Shown here one piece after another: positions 8,899-18,920 of a DNA stretch of 61,771 bases. The stretch comes from Tissierella sp. P1 (lineage in GTDB: Bacteria > Bacillota > Clostridia > Tissierellales > Tissierellaceae): positions 1 to 61,771 of the forward strand of contig NZ_NPMN01000026.1 in the NCBI RefSeq assembly GCF_002266425.1, written 5' to 3'. Position numbers and translations under genes: made by a program. Each line of letters opens with the position of its first letter. Position 1 is the stretch's first letter. The notes under the pieces were generated by a model. The model saw nothing but the letters and a program-made list of their open reading frames with translations, ran no database searches and was not told where the DNA came from.

Positions 8899-11127
8899 AT
8901 GAGTAAAGAAAAGATAATAGGTAATTGTTATCCTGTTAAGGATGCTAATCTAAAGGTAACAGGTCAACTTAAGTATGTTGGTGATATGAAACTCCCTAAT
9001 ATGCTATATGGAAAAATGCTTTTAAGTCCAGTAGCCCACGCTAATATAAAGAGTATAGATATATCTGAAGCATTAAAGGTTCCCGGAGTGAGAGCAATAG
9101 CTACTTGCTTTAACACTCCTCAAACTAAATATAATAGTGCCTTAAGATTTTATGAGCATGATATACCAAATACAGAGGTAGTATTTCCACAAACAGTAAG
9201 ATTTGTAGGAGATAGGGTAGCAGCAGTAGCAGCAGAAACTGAAAAGGCAGCTAAGGAAGCCATAAAACTAATAAAAGTTGAATATGAAGAATTGCCAGTA
9301 ATACTTGATGTAGAGGAAGCTATAAAAGAAGAAGCAATTCATATTCACTCTTGCGGAAATAAAGTGATAGAGATGAGAGCTGATGCTGGTGATGTAGATA
9401 AGGCTTTTAAAGAATGTGACAGAATATTTGAAGATAGATATGAAGTACCCCCAATACATCATGGAGCAATAGAAACTCATGTAGCCATAGCTCAATATGA
9501 TTATACAGATAAACTTACACTATGGGCACCGACTCAAAACACCTTTGCATTTAGAATACTTTTGTCTCAAATAATGAATATTCCATTACATAAGGTAAGA
9601 GTAATAAGACCGACCATAGGTGGAGCATTTGGTGGCAAGCTTGAAATGACTATAGAGCCAGTGGCAGCAATATTGTCTAAGATGACAAGGCGACCTGTAA
9701 AACTTGTGTTAGATAGAACTGAAACTATTATATCTACGAGAGCTCGTCATGGTGCAGTAGTTTATATAAAAACAGGAGTAGAAGAAGATGGAACTATATT
9801 AGCCCAAGACATTAAAATGTATACCAATACAGGAGCTTACGCATCTAGTGCATTAAATGTTATGGGTGCCCTTAGCCATAAGATATATAAGGTATATAAG
9901 ATACCTAATATGAGATTTAGGGGGATTCCTGTATATACAAATACTATTACGGCAGGAGCTATGAGGGGATATGGTTCTCCGCAGGTATTTATGGCACAGC
10001 AAACTCAATTAGGGAAAATATCAAGGGAATTAAATATTGATTTAGTAGAATTACAAAAGAGAAATGCTGTTGAACCAAGTGGAGTAGATCAAAGATTTAA
10101 TTCACCTTTGGGAAATCCAAGAGTATTAGATTGTATTGAAAAAGGAAGAGAACTATTTAAATGGGATGAAAAGAAAAAAGCAATAGGTGCAGAGGACAAC
10201 TGGGTCAAAGGTATAGGTATGGCCATAGGAGCCCATGGAAACGGAGTATTTGGAGCTCATAGAGATGTTATAACTTTAATTTTAAAATTGAATGAAGATG
10301 GAACATTAACTCTCATTACAGGAACCCATGACATGGGGAACGGAACTGTTACAATGCAAACTCAAATGATTGCAGAAGTTCTTGGTATAACTCCTGATAA
10401 AGTAGAAACCTTTGAAACAGATACAGATGCTTGTGCTTGGAACTTAGGTGATTATGCCAGCAGAGGTGTATTTGTAGAAGGTGCTGCTGCTAAAAAAACT
10501 GCAGAGAAGCTTAAACAACTGATAATATCTGATGCTATGGAATTACTCGAAGTTGAGGAAGAATTAGAGCTTATAGATGGATTTGTTGTAAGCAAGTCTA
10601 ATCCAGAAAAAAAAGTGTCATTATCTGATATTGCAGTAAATAGCCAAAGAGTAAAGAATAAAGAACTTACTGTAATAGAAGATTATGCATCTCCAGCAGG
10701 ACTTACATCCTATGGAGCCCACTTTGCAGAAGTTTTAGTTAATAAGGAAACAAGAGAGATAAAGGTTATAGATTTTGTAGCAGTACATGATGTAGGCAGA
10801 GTGATAAACCCTATGTCTCTAGAAGGACAACTTGAAGGTGGTATTCAAATGGGATTAGGATATGCATTAAGCGAAGGTTATGTATTTGACGAAAAAGGAA
10901 AACCATTGAATAACAATTTCTCCACTTATAAGATGTTTAGAGCTACAGATATGCCAAAAATTACAACATTTTTTATAGAAGAATTAGAAGAAAAGGGTCC
11001 ATATGGAGCAAAGAGTATTGGAGAATGTGCAGTAGTCCCAGTAGCACCTGCGATCTGTAATGCAGTGGCTGATGCTCTTAATATTGATATAAATCAATTG
11101 CCTATAAAAATCAAGAGAGGTGTATAG
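8899..11127 (+). CDS. Xanthine dehydrogenase-type molybdopterin-binding subunit 1
   Basis: A 742-residue large subunit of the xanthine oxidase family, with an aldehyde oxidase/xanthine dehydrogenase a/b-hammerhead domain at the N-terminus and molybdopterin-binding domains after it. Cofactor loops include GGAFGGK (about 241-247) and AMRGYGSPQ. The catalytic Glu is in GAKSIGECAV near residue 708. It hydroxylates an aromatic heterocycle, probably a purine, using water as oxygen donor. It pairs with the [2Fe-2S] subunit just upstream. No FAD subunit is adjacent; the only one in the window is at 15413. With yqeB and xdhC in the cluster, a selenium-dependent cofactor is possible. Confidence 0.92.
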   Translation: MSKEKIIGNCYPVKDANLKVTGQLKYVGDMKLPNMLYGKMLLSPVAHANIKSIDISEALKVPGVRAIATCFNTPQTKYNSALRFYEHDIPNTEVVFPQTVRFVGDRVAAVAAETEKAAKEAIKLIKVEYEELPVILDVEEAIKEEAIHIHSCGNKVIEMRADAGDVDKAFKECDRIFEDRYEVPPIHHGAIETHVAIAQYDYTDKLTLWAPTQNTFAFRILLSQIMNIPLHKVRVIRPTIGGAFGGKLEMTIEPVAAILSKMTRRPVKLVLDRTETIISTRARHGAVVYIKTGVEEDGTILAQDIKMYTNTGAYASSALNVMGALSHKIYKVYKIPNMRFRGIPVYTNTITAGAMRGYGSPQVFMAQQTQLGKISRELNIDLVELQKRNAVEPSGVDQRFNSPLGNPRVLDCIEKGRELFKWDEKKKAIGAEDNWVKGIGMAIGAHGNGVFGAHRDVITLILKLNEDGTLTLITGTHDMGNGTVTMQTQMIAEVLGITPDKVETFETDTDACAWNLGDYASRGVFVEGAAAKKTAEKLKQLIISDAMELLEVEEELELIDGFVVSKSNPEKKVSLSDIAVNSQRVKNKELTVIEDYASPAGLTSYGAHFAEVLVNKETREIKVIDFVAVHDVGRVINPMSLEGQLEGGIQMGLGYALSEGYVFDEKGKPLNNNFSTYKMFRATDMPKITTFFIEELEEKGPYGAKSIGECAVVPVAPAICNAVADALNIDINQLPIKIKRGV

Positions 11128-11130
11128 CTT

Positions 11131-11805
11131 ATGATTAAGATATTAGGAATTAGTGGAAGTCCGAGACATGGAGCCACTGAATATGCAGTTCAAGAGGCAC
11201 TAAGGGCTGCTAAGGAAACAGTAACAGAAATTGAAACCGAGTATTGGAGTGTAAGAGGTAAAAAGATAGGACCTTGTGTTCATTGTGATGCTTGTATTAG
11301 AAATAAGACTATGTGTATTATAAAAGATGATTTACAAGAATTAGAATCTAAAATTTTGGAGGCAGATGCTTTTATCATAGGCTCACCAGTATATGATATG
11401 AATATAACAGCTCAGCTAACAGCAATATTCAATAGACTCCGTCCGATTTATTTGGTACATGCTGGAAAACTGCAAAATAAAGTAGGAGCAGCTATTACTA
11501 CAGGGGGAACTAGATATGGGGGGCAAGAAATGGCTAAACTCCCTATAATAAACTTCTATCTAATGCATGAAATGCTCGTGACAGGTGGTTTAGGTGGATG
11601 CTATATCGGAGGAACTATCTGGAGTAAAGATGCAAAGGATCAAGGAGCGGAAGAAGATACAGTTGGAATGGATACCATAAAAAGATTAGGTAAAGGTGTG
11701 GCTGAGGCAGTAATGGTTTCTAAACATGGACTAGAAGCATGGAACTCACAAAAAGAAACATTAGGTCTTATAGCTGATGATAAATCACCATTAAGAGATC
11801 ATTAA
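11131..11805 (+). CDS. NADPH-dependent FMN reductase-like iron-sulfur flavoprotein
   Basis: A 224-residue flavodoxin-fold protein. The FMN phosphate loop is GISGSPRHGATEYAV. A cysteine cluster follows, CVHCDACIRNKTMC, as in the iron-sulfur flavoproteins of anaerobes that bind [4Fe-4S]. The segment IIGSPVYDMNITAQL is the second FMN-contact region. It starts three bases after the molybdopterin subunit, so it is in the same operon. It may move electrons between the molybdenum hydroxylase and ferredoxin or NAD(P)H, replacing a dedicated FAD subunit. That role is inferred. Confidence 0.85.
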   Translation: MIKILGISGSPRHGATEYAVQEALRAAKETVTEIETEYWSVRGKKIGPCVHCDACIRNKTMCIIKDDLQELESKILEADAFIIGSPVYDMNITAQLTAIFNRLRPIYLVHAGKLQNKVGAAITTGGTRYGGQEMAKLPIINFYLMHEMLVTGGLGGCYIGGTIWSKDAKDQGAEEDTVGMDTIKRLGKGVAEAVMVSKHGLEAWNSQKETLGLIADDKSPLRDH

Positions 11806-11982
11806 TCAAAAAAAGTTTCGATATATCAATGATTTTGCGACATTAGAATAATTTTAGAAAAAGAGGTAAATTAAAAATACAGACTGAATAAAATGCGAAA
11901 TCCATAAACAACAATATTTTAAATCACTAAAGAGAAAGACCGATAGGTAATGAGATAAAATATAATCTATGGAGGGACATTT

Positions 11983-13338
11983 ATGTTGAAAAAGAGAAAC
12001 AAAAGCAAAAGCATTTCACCTTTCGATATCAATGGAGTGCCACCTATTACCAAAGCATTGCCTTTATCATTACAGCATATTTTAGCAATGATAGTTGGAA
12101 CAGTGACTGTGCCAATAATTATTGCAGGAGTAACAGGTGCAAGTCCTCAAGAAAAAACATTACTTGTTCAGGCAGCTCTAATAGTTGCTGGACTGGCAAC
12201 ACTATTGCAAATTTATCCTATTGGAAATCTAGGCTCTAGATTACCAATTATATTTGGTGTTGGATTTACTTATGTACCTACACTAACGGCAATAGGCTCA
12301 GAATATGGCTTATCAGGCATTTTTGGAGCACAATTAGTAGGAGGTATTTTTACTATATTAATAGGTATAACGATTAGAAAATATATAAAATATTTTCCAC
12401 CTCTTGTAACAGGAACGGTAGTTACCACAATTGGTTTATCATTATATCCTATAGCCATAAATTATATGGCTGGCGGAATTAACGCTCCAGATTATGGCTC
12501 ACCATCTAATTGGGCTATAGCTTTATTGACATTAGTTGTAGTAATTATTTGCAGTCAATTTGGAAAGGGATATTTAAAATCAGCTTCAATGATAGTAGGA
12601 ATTGCTGCAGGATACATTGCATCTTTAGCCCTTAATAAGGTTAATTTTGCTCCTATTGCAGAGGCAGCATTTATTTCTATACCAAAAATAAATAATTTTT
12701 CAATGTCATTTCATACTCCAGCCATAGTCAGTATGTTAGTCCTGGCATTAGTAAATGCGTTGCAAACCATAGGAGATTTGTCAGCAACTACTATGGGGGG
12801 AATGAATAGGAAGATTACTGAGGATGAATTATCAAGAGGAATTGTAGGTAGTGGAATAGTCACAGCAGCAGGTGTATTGATTGGAGGATTACCCCCATCT
12901 TCATATAGTCAAAATGTCGGATTATTAGCTATGAATAAAGTTATCAGTAGGTTTGTAATCGGTATTGCAGGTATATTTATGCTATTAGCAGGTTTTGTAC
13001 CAAAATTTGGTGCATTAATGACAACCATTCCTACATCTGTACTTGGTGGAGCAACAGTAAGTATATTTGGAATGATAACTATGACTGGATTTAAATTAAT
13101 AATCCAAGAAGAACTTACTGCAAGAAATGTTACTATAGTTGGACTTGCTTTAGCTATGGGAATGGGAGTTACTACAGTGCCTCAATGTTTAGATCAGTTC
13201 CCTGAAATTATATCAATGATATTTGGCAAATCACCTATAGTAATAGCTACAATGGTTGCATTTATACTAAATATTATATTACCGAACAAAACATTACAAG
13301 ATGAAGAAAATGAGAGAATACAAATGGATGCCAATTAA
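11983..13338 (+). CDS. NCS2 family purine permease 2
   Basis: A 451-residue NCS2 transporter. It has PLSLQHILAMIVGTVTVP, LGSRLPIIFGVGFTYVP, and signature region YSQNVGLLAMNKVISRFV. Its N-terminus differs from permeases 1 and 3, so it is the more distant of the three paralogues. ATG 11983 follows GGAGGG. Substrate is probably a different purine from that of permease 1, but this is inference. A 177-base gap precedes it, with no purine riboswitch or terminator that I can recognise. Confidence 0.9.
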   Translation: MLKKRNKSKSISPFDINGVPPITKALPLSLQHILAMIVGTVTVPIIIAGVTGASPQEKTLLVQAALIVAGLATLLQIYPIGNLGSRLPIIFGVGFTYVPTLTAIGSEYGLSGIFGAQLVGGIFTILIGITIRKYIKYFPPLVTGTVVTTIGLSLYPIAINYMAGGINAPDYGSPSNWAIALLTLVVVIICSQFGKGYLKSASMIVGIAAGYIASLALNKVNFAPIAEAAFISIPKINNFSMSFHTPAIVSMLVLALVNALQTIGDLSATTMGGMNRKITEDELSRGIVGSGIVTAAGVLIGGLPPSSYSQNVGLLAMNKVISRFVIGIAGIFMLLAGFVPKFGALMTTIPTSVLGGATVSIFGMITMTGFKLIIQEELTARNVTIVGLALAMGMGVTTVPQCLDQFPEIISMIFGKSPIVIATMVAFILNIILPNKTLQDEENERIQMDAN

Positions 13339-13376
13339 TTATGTTAGAAGTCTGCTCGATACAGAGGTCAGGATAA

Positions 13377-13443
13377 ATGAATATAACAATAACAGTAAAT
13401 GCAGAAAGTTGGCATTAGATGCTAAAATTTATTAGATACATTT
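13377..13443 (+). pseudogene. Fossil 5' end of a molybdenum hydroxylase [2Fe-2S] subunit gene
   Basis: These 66 bases match the start of the [2Fe-2S] gene at 14941. Both begin ATGAATATAACAATAACAGT, both go on to encode AGAAAGTT-G/A-GCA-T/C-TAGATG, and both end in TTTATTAGATACATT. This copy has lost one base near 13401 and about a dozen bases in the middle, and nothing of the rest of the gene remains. The upstream Shine-Dalgarno-like region also resembles the one before 14941. It is a scar of a permease plus [2Fe-2S] gene duplication followed by deletion. Confidence 0.8.
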
Positions 13444-13449
13444 AAAGGT

Positions 13450-13469
13450 TTACTTAAATCGTTTCATAA
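13450..13469 (+). repeat. 20-bp motif shared by two permease leaders (copy 2)
   Basis: This copy of TTACTTAAATCGTTTCATAA is identical to 6794-6813 and lies 62 bases before the permease 3 start. The surrounding leader sequences differ, so the motif may be under selection. Confidence 0.5.
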
Positions 13470-13531
13470 AATTTAATATAATTTAGATTTCCAAAATGAG
13501 TTATAAACTAATAAACGGAGGAGGAAATTTT

Positions 13532-14904
13532 ATGAGAGACAGGAGTAATACGTCAAAATTTCACTTGGATGGAATTCCACCATTAAGGGAGGCATTTCCA
13601 TTAGGACTGCAACATGTTATAGCAATGTTTGTTCCAAATCTAGTACCTATGATGCTCGTTTCACAGGCTGCAGGATTAGATCATTTTCATACAACACTAT
13701 TAATACAATGTGCTATGATAGGAGCTGCAATAGGAACACTATTGCAAGAGTATCCGATTTCATTAGGAAAGGAATATAGAATAGGATCAAAATTACCAGT
13801 TATGTTAGGATTAACTTATGTTTTTATGCCAACTTGTATTGCAGTGGCAGGACAACATGGTATGGCCACAATATTTGGAGCTCAAATAGTAGCAGGATTA
13901 ATATCAATTATTTTTGGTGTAGTCTTTAAGAAGGTTAGAAAATATTTTCCACCAGTGGTAACTGGAACAGTAGTATTGTCTTTAGGACTTTCTGTGTTTA
14001 GCTTAGCCATAAACAATATAGCTGGAGGAGCTAGTTCGGCCACCTATGGATCATATCAAAATTGGATTGTAGGTATGACTGTTGTAGTTATTGTATTGTT
14101 CTTACAACAGTGGGGTAAAGGCTTACTTAAGGATTCTGCCATATTAGTAGGCATGTTGGCAGGCTATATTGTTGCCTTTGGGTTTAATATGATAGACTTT
14201 TCACCAATAGCTGAGGCAGCTTGGTTTGCCTTTCCAAAACCATTAGCTTTTGGGCTGGATTTTAGGCTAGATGTAATTGTAATGTTTGTTTTATTGTATT
14301 TTATCGTATCGGTTCAGATAGTAGGAGACTTCTCGGTTTCAGCAATGGGCGGACTTGGAAGAGAAGCAACAGATGAGGAGCTTACTGGCGGGATAATAGG
14401 AAATAGTTTTTCAAGTGCCGTAACGGCTTTATTAAATAACTTTCCAACGGCTACGTATAGCCAAAACTCTGGGTTAGTTGCATTAAATAAAGTAGTGAGT
14501 AGATATGTCTTAGGTGTAGGGGCAGTGATATTGCTTATAGCCGGTCTTTGTCCTAAAGTGGGAGCAGCTTTTTCCACGATTCCTAATCCGGTGGTTGGAG
14601 GAGGAACTCTTGTAGTATTCTCAATGATAGCTATGTCAGGAATAAGTCTTGTAAATATGCAAGAATTTGGTGCTAGATCTAACTGATAGTTGGAATATCG
14701 TTAGCATTTGGGCTTGGTGTAGTCAATGCTAAAGAGTCTATAGCTATGTTTCCGGAAACATTTAAGCTATTATTTGGTCAATCTAGCGTAGTATTAGCTA
14801 CAACTATTGCAGTTATATTAAATCTTATATTCCCTAAGGAAAAGGAAGATGCAATTGAAGTAAGGGATAAAAGTAGCAAAAAGAGTATAGAGGTTTTATC
14901 TTAG
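13532..14904 (+). pseudogene. NCS2 family purine permease 3, frameshifted near its C-terminus
   Basis: An NCS2 transporter close to permease 1. ATG 13532 (after GGAGGAGG) is preferred over the in-frame upstream ATG at 13496, because it matches the MRDRSNTSKF start of permease 1. Signature region: YSQNSGLVALNKVVSRYV. The frame stops at 14686 after ARSN. One missing base at 14681-14683 would restore LIVGISLAFGLGVVNAKES and run to TAG 14902-14904, giving about 457 residues. As written, the product lacks the last 73 residues, including the final membrane segments. Substrate is presumably a purine. Confidence 0.88.
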
Positions 14905-14940
14905 AATGATTTTATATCTAATATATAGAGGTGAGAATGT

Positions 14941-15395
14941 ATGAATATAACAATAACAGTAAATGGCAGAAAGTTAGCACTAGATGTTAGTCCAGACGAA
15001 GTTTTATTAGATACATTAAGAGCCAATGGTTGTTTAAGCGTACAGAGAGGCTGTGATACAAGCTCCTGTGGATTATGTGCAGTATGGTTGATAATCAAGT
15101 AGTATTGTCTTGTACTTATCTTACTGTAAGAGCAGCAAATAAAAATATAACAACATTAGAAGGAGTGCAGAAAGAGGCCAAGGAATTTGCAGATTTTCTT
15201 GCAGATGAAGGAGCGGACCAATGCGGATATTGTGCACCTGGATTTATAATGACAGTTCTTGCAATGAGTAAAGAATTAAATAAACCTAGCGAAGAGGAAA
15301 TAAATCATTATCTAAATGGTAATCTTTGTAGATGTACAGGATATAAAGGACAAATTAGAGCTATAAATAAGTATTTGGAATTCAAAAGTAAGTAG
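14941..15395 (+). pseudogene. Molybdenum hydroxylase [2Fe-2S] subunit 2, frameshifted
   Basis: Starts MNITITVNGRKLALDVSPDE with the first cluster motif RGCDTSSCGLC. The frame then shifts at about 15082-15084, where one base is missing, and continues MVDNQVVLSC, QCGYCAPGF and LCRCTGY to TAG at 15393-15395. Reconstructed length is about 151 residues, normal for the family. It lies 17 bases before the FAD subunit and two further genes before a molybdopterin subunit. The three would form a complete three-subunit xanthine dehydrogenase-type enzyme. The shift may be a sequencing error. Confidence 0.9.
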
Positions 15396-15412
15396 GGAGA
15401 GGGGGAGAGAAA

Positions 15413-16195
15413 ATGATTACCATAAAGGAATATGTGGCACCTGTAAGTTTAGAAGAAGCATATAAAATTTTAATGTCTGGGAAGACAAACTTAATTCTAG
15501 GTGGTTTTGGATTTATTAAGATGGGCTCGAGGGCTGTAAATAAGGCTATAGATTTATGTAATTTGTCTTTAGATTATATTACAGAAACTACAGATGAGAT
15601 ATTAATTGGAGCTGAAACATCATTAAGAACTTTAGAAATTAATGAGATAATTAGAAACTACTGCGGCGGAGCAATTAGTGAAGGTGTTTCAAATATTGTA
15701 GGAGTACAGTTTAGAAATATGGCTAAGGTTGGAGCAAGCGTATTTTCTAGATATGGGTTTTCCGATTTATTACCATCCCTATTGGTTTTAGATGCAAAGG
15801 TAAGGCTTTATAAAGGTGGAATAATGGATTTAGAGGAATTTTTAGAAAAGGACTTTGAAAGAGATATATTAGTAGAAGTAATACTACCAAAAAAGAAAGG
15901 CATGGCAGTATATGACTGCATCAGGAAATCAACTGGAGATTTTCCGATTATAAACGGAGCAATATTTAGGGGAGAAGATGGTCAATATAAGATAGCCATT
16001 GGTTCAAGACCTCAAAGAGCTAAATTAGCTGTAAAGGCTGCAAAAGCATTAGAAGATGGTGAAAATATTGAAACAGTTGTAGATATCATACCTGAAGAAC
16101 TGCATTTTGGAACTAATGTTAGAGGAAGTAAAGAATACAGAGAAGATATGAGCAAAGCCTTAGTGAGCAGAATGTACTGTAAGGTAGGTGCTTAA
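15413..16195 (+). CDS. Molybdenum hydroxylase FAD-binding subunit (XdhB/YgfM-like)
   Basis: A 260-residue FAD-binding subunit of the CoxM/XdhB family, matching YgfM in length. The N-terminal FAD loop region is ILGGFGFIKMGSR. The second FAD segment contains GVSNIVGVQFRNMAKVGASV, followed by SDLLPSLLVLDAKVRLY. It passes electrons from the [2Fe-2S] subunit to NAD+ or another acceptor. This is the only FAD subunit in the window, so it may serve several large subunits. The first glycine-rich loop is shorter than in classical XdhB. Shine-Dalgarno GGGAGAGGGGGAG is strong. Confidence 0.9.
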   Translation: MITIKEYVAPVSLEEAYKILMSGKTNLILGGFGFIKMGSRAVNKAIDLCNLSLDYITETTDEILIGAETSLRTLEINEIIRNYCGGAISEGVSNIVGVQFRNMAKVGASVFSRYGFSDLLPSLLVLDAKVRLYKGGIMDLEEFLEKDFERDILVEVILPKKKGMAVYDCIRKSTGDFPIINGAIFRGEDGQYKIAIGSRPQRAKLAVKAAKALEDGENIETVVDIIPEELHFGTNVRGSKEYREDMSKALVSRMYCKVGA

Positions 16196-16196
16196 T

Positions 16197-18499
16197 TTGA
16201 TAAATAAGAGTGTAAGGAAAAAAGATAGTGAATCTTTATTAAGTGGTAAACCGGTATATATGGAAGATATGATTTTTCATAAAGATGTATTAACACTGAA
16301 GGCTTTGAGAAGTCCATATGCCTTTGCAAGAATTAAAAGTATAGATGTGGAAAATGCAAAAAAGGTAAAAGGTGTTATAGATGTATATACTTATAAAGAT
16401 GTTCCTTACAATAGATTCACAGAGTGCTGTGAGTCCTATATGGAGGCATCGCCTTATGATAGATGCTTATTAGAACCATTGCTTAGATATGTAGGAGATG
16501 AGGTTGCCATAATCGCAGCTGAAACTGAGAAGGCTGCTGAGAAGGCATTAAAATTAATAAAGGTTGATTATGAGGTTTTAGAACCTATATTAGATCCAAG
16601 GAAATCCCAGGGTCATAGTTCTATAATACACCCTGAGGAAGATATTTTCTGCTCTTTCCCCTATGGGCATGATCATCTGAAAAATATAGTTTCTGAATTT
16701 AGTCTTTGCAAGGGTGATGTTGATGAGGAGTTTAAAAGCTGTGATGTAATAATAGAGAGAACATACAGTACTCAAGCTCAATCGCATTGTATGCTAGAGA
16801 CCCATAGAGCTTATTCCTATATTGATGCTAATGGAAGGATAGTAATCATTTCTCCGACTCAGACCCCATATCATATGAGAAGACAGGTTTGTAGAGCTAT
16901 AGGCATTCCTGCATCAAAGGTGAGACTTATAAAACCTAGAGTAGGAGGAGGGTTTGGGGGAAAGAAAATAGCACTAGTAGAACCATTTGCAGCCTTTGTT
17001 ACATGGAAAACAGGAAGACCCTGTAAATTTATATATACAAGAAATGAAACATTTATTGCAACCAATACTAGACATCCGATTATATTCGATGTGAAAATAG
17101 GAGCAGATAAGAATGGAAATATTAGGCTATTGAAATGCATGCCCTAAATAATGCAGGTGCCTATGGTGGAGATTCAGTTATAATTACAATGGAGGCAGGA
17201 CAAAATTCGCTGCCAATCTACAATAAAGTTCCTGCAATTAAATATATTGGTAAAACAGTATATACTAATTTGCAGCCGGGAGGTGCATTGAGAGGCTATG
17301 GTGCGACTCAAGGAACCTTTGCTTTAGACTCAGCAGTAAATGAACTGTCAGCAGCCCTTAATATGAATCCTACAGAAATAAAACTTAAAAACTCTATTCG
17401 TGCTGGGGAAGTTGGAGGAATAATTAATAATACTATTAGAAGTTTTAATATAGAAGCTTGCATAGAAAGAGGAAAAGAGCTGATATGCTGGAATGAAAAA
17501 TTTCCAAGGAGGGAAACTGGAAATAATAAAGTCAGAGGTATAGGTATGGCTTTGGGTACACATATTTCTGGAGTGGCTGGTATAGATAAGTCGGGAGTCA
17601 GTATTAGACTAGTTGAAGATGGGACTTATATGATGTTAACTAGCTCAGGCGATACGGGAACAGGGTCAGACACAATATTATCCCAGATTGCGGCAGAAGC
17701 ATTAAATACAAATGTAGATAATATACAAATATATGCAGGAGATACTGATGCATGCCCTTATGACTCAGGAGCATTTGCTTCTTCTACAACATATGTCTCA
17801 GGCAATGCTGTTATTAGAGCAGCAAAGGAAATGGAAATCTTAATTTTAAAGGCAGCAGAGAAAAAGTTAAACATACCCGCTGTTACCTTGGAACTAAAAG
17901 AAGACAGAGTTTGTCTAAGAGGAAATGAAGATATATTTGTAACATTAAAAACATTAGGGGAAGACTCTCAAGCAGGATCGAATTATCCTATTTTAATGGC
18001 TAATGCAAGCTCAGGTATAACTGAAAGTCCAAGACCTATAATGGCGGGCTTTGTTGAAGTTGAAGTTGATAAGACTACAGGTGAAGTAAAAGTTCTGGAT
18101 TATGTAGCAGTTATTGACTGTGGAACTGTTATAAATCCTGCATTAGCAAGAGTTCAAGCTGAAGGTGGATTAACGCAAGGTATAGGTATGGCAATGTTTG
18201 AGGAGGTAATTCATTCCGACACAGGAAAACTTGTTACTAATAGCTTTATGAACTATAATGTTCCTGTTAGAAAAGACATAGGAAATATAAAAGTAGAATT
18301 TCAGCCTCAATATGAGCCAACGGGACCTTTTGGTGCAAAGTCTCTTGGGGAAATAGTAACTCACACTCCTTCACCTGCAATAGCTAATGCCATTTATAAT
18401 GCAGTAGGAGTACAAGTAAGAGATTTACCAATAACACCTGAGAAGGTTTATAGAGCAATGAAGGAAAAGGAAGGTATTGTAAAACAAGAGTTGATATAG
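16197..18499 (+). pseudogene. Xanthine dehydrogenase-type molybdopterin-binding subunit 2, frameshifted
   Basis: Large subunit of the xanthine oxidase family. I choose TTG 16197, one base after the FAD subunit stop, because the paralogue at 18921 starts with the matching MIGKGIRKTDSEALLSGKP. The first frame ends at 17147. The A run at 17133-17135 lacks one base, after which MHALNNAGAYGGDS continues to 18499. Reconstructed length is about 767 residues. Motifs: GGGFGGK, GALRGYGATQ, and catalytic Glu in GAKSLGEIV. It follows the [2Fe-2S] and FAD subunits, so the three form one enzyme. Substrate unknown; purine inferred from context. Confidence 0.9.
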
Positions 18500-18920
18500 G
18501 TTTAGCTAAAAAATTTTACGATGGTTAGCAAACCCTGATAAGTAAGTATTGGTCAATAGCCAAGAAACACAGATTAATTTTATTAATCTGTATAAGTTGA
18601 ACAAATAGGTATTATTAGACTTTATTGAATGATAGGCTGGGGGTTCTTTGTATTCGAAGGACTCGTAGGTTTAGTATGTATATAGATAAAATCTATATCA
18701 TAAAACTGAAAGGAGATATCATTATGAAAGAAAAATCTAATTATGTGTTTGAGAGGACAATTGTTTCATCGAAAAAGTACATTTTAATGCAGTCCGAATC
18801 TTGTACTTGAAATAAGTGTCAGAGTGCAACTAGAACTTAACTATTTTTAAATATAGGGTTTATATTATAATCCTTTCATTATATTTAAGAATAGAAATTA
18901 TAATAAGATGGGTGATTATA
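18500..18920 (+). other. Spacer between two tandem molybdopterin-subunit genes
   Basis: No homologue was recognised in these 421 bases. A 9-bp stem ACAGATTAA/TTAATCTGT lies at 18569-18591, without a T tract. A 27-codon frame at 18724-18807 (MKEKSNYVFERTIVSSKKYI...) has a good AAGGAGA site but resembles nothing I know. The spacer may be the decayed remains of [2Fe-2S] and FAD genes lost when the large-subunit gene was duplicated, but no cysteine motifs survive. Confidence 0.4.
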
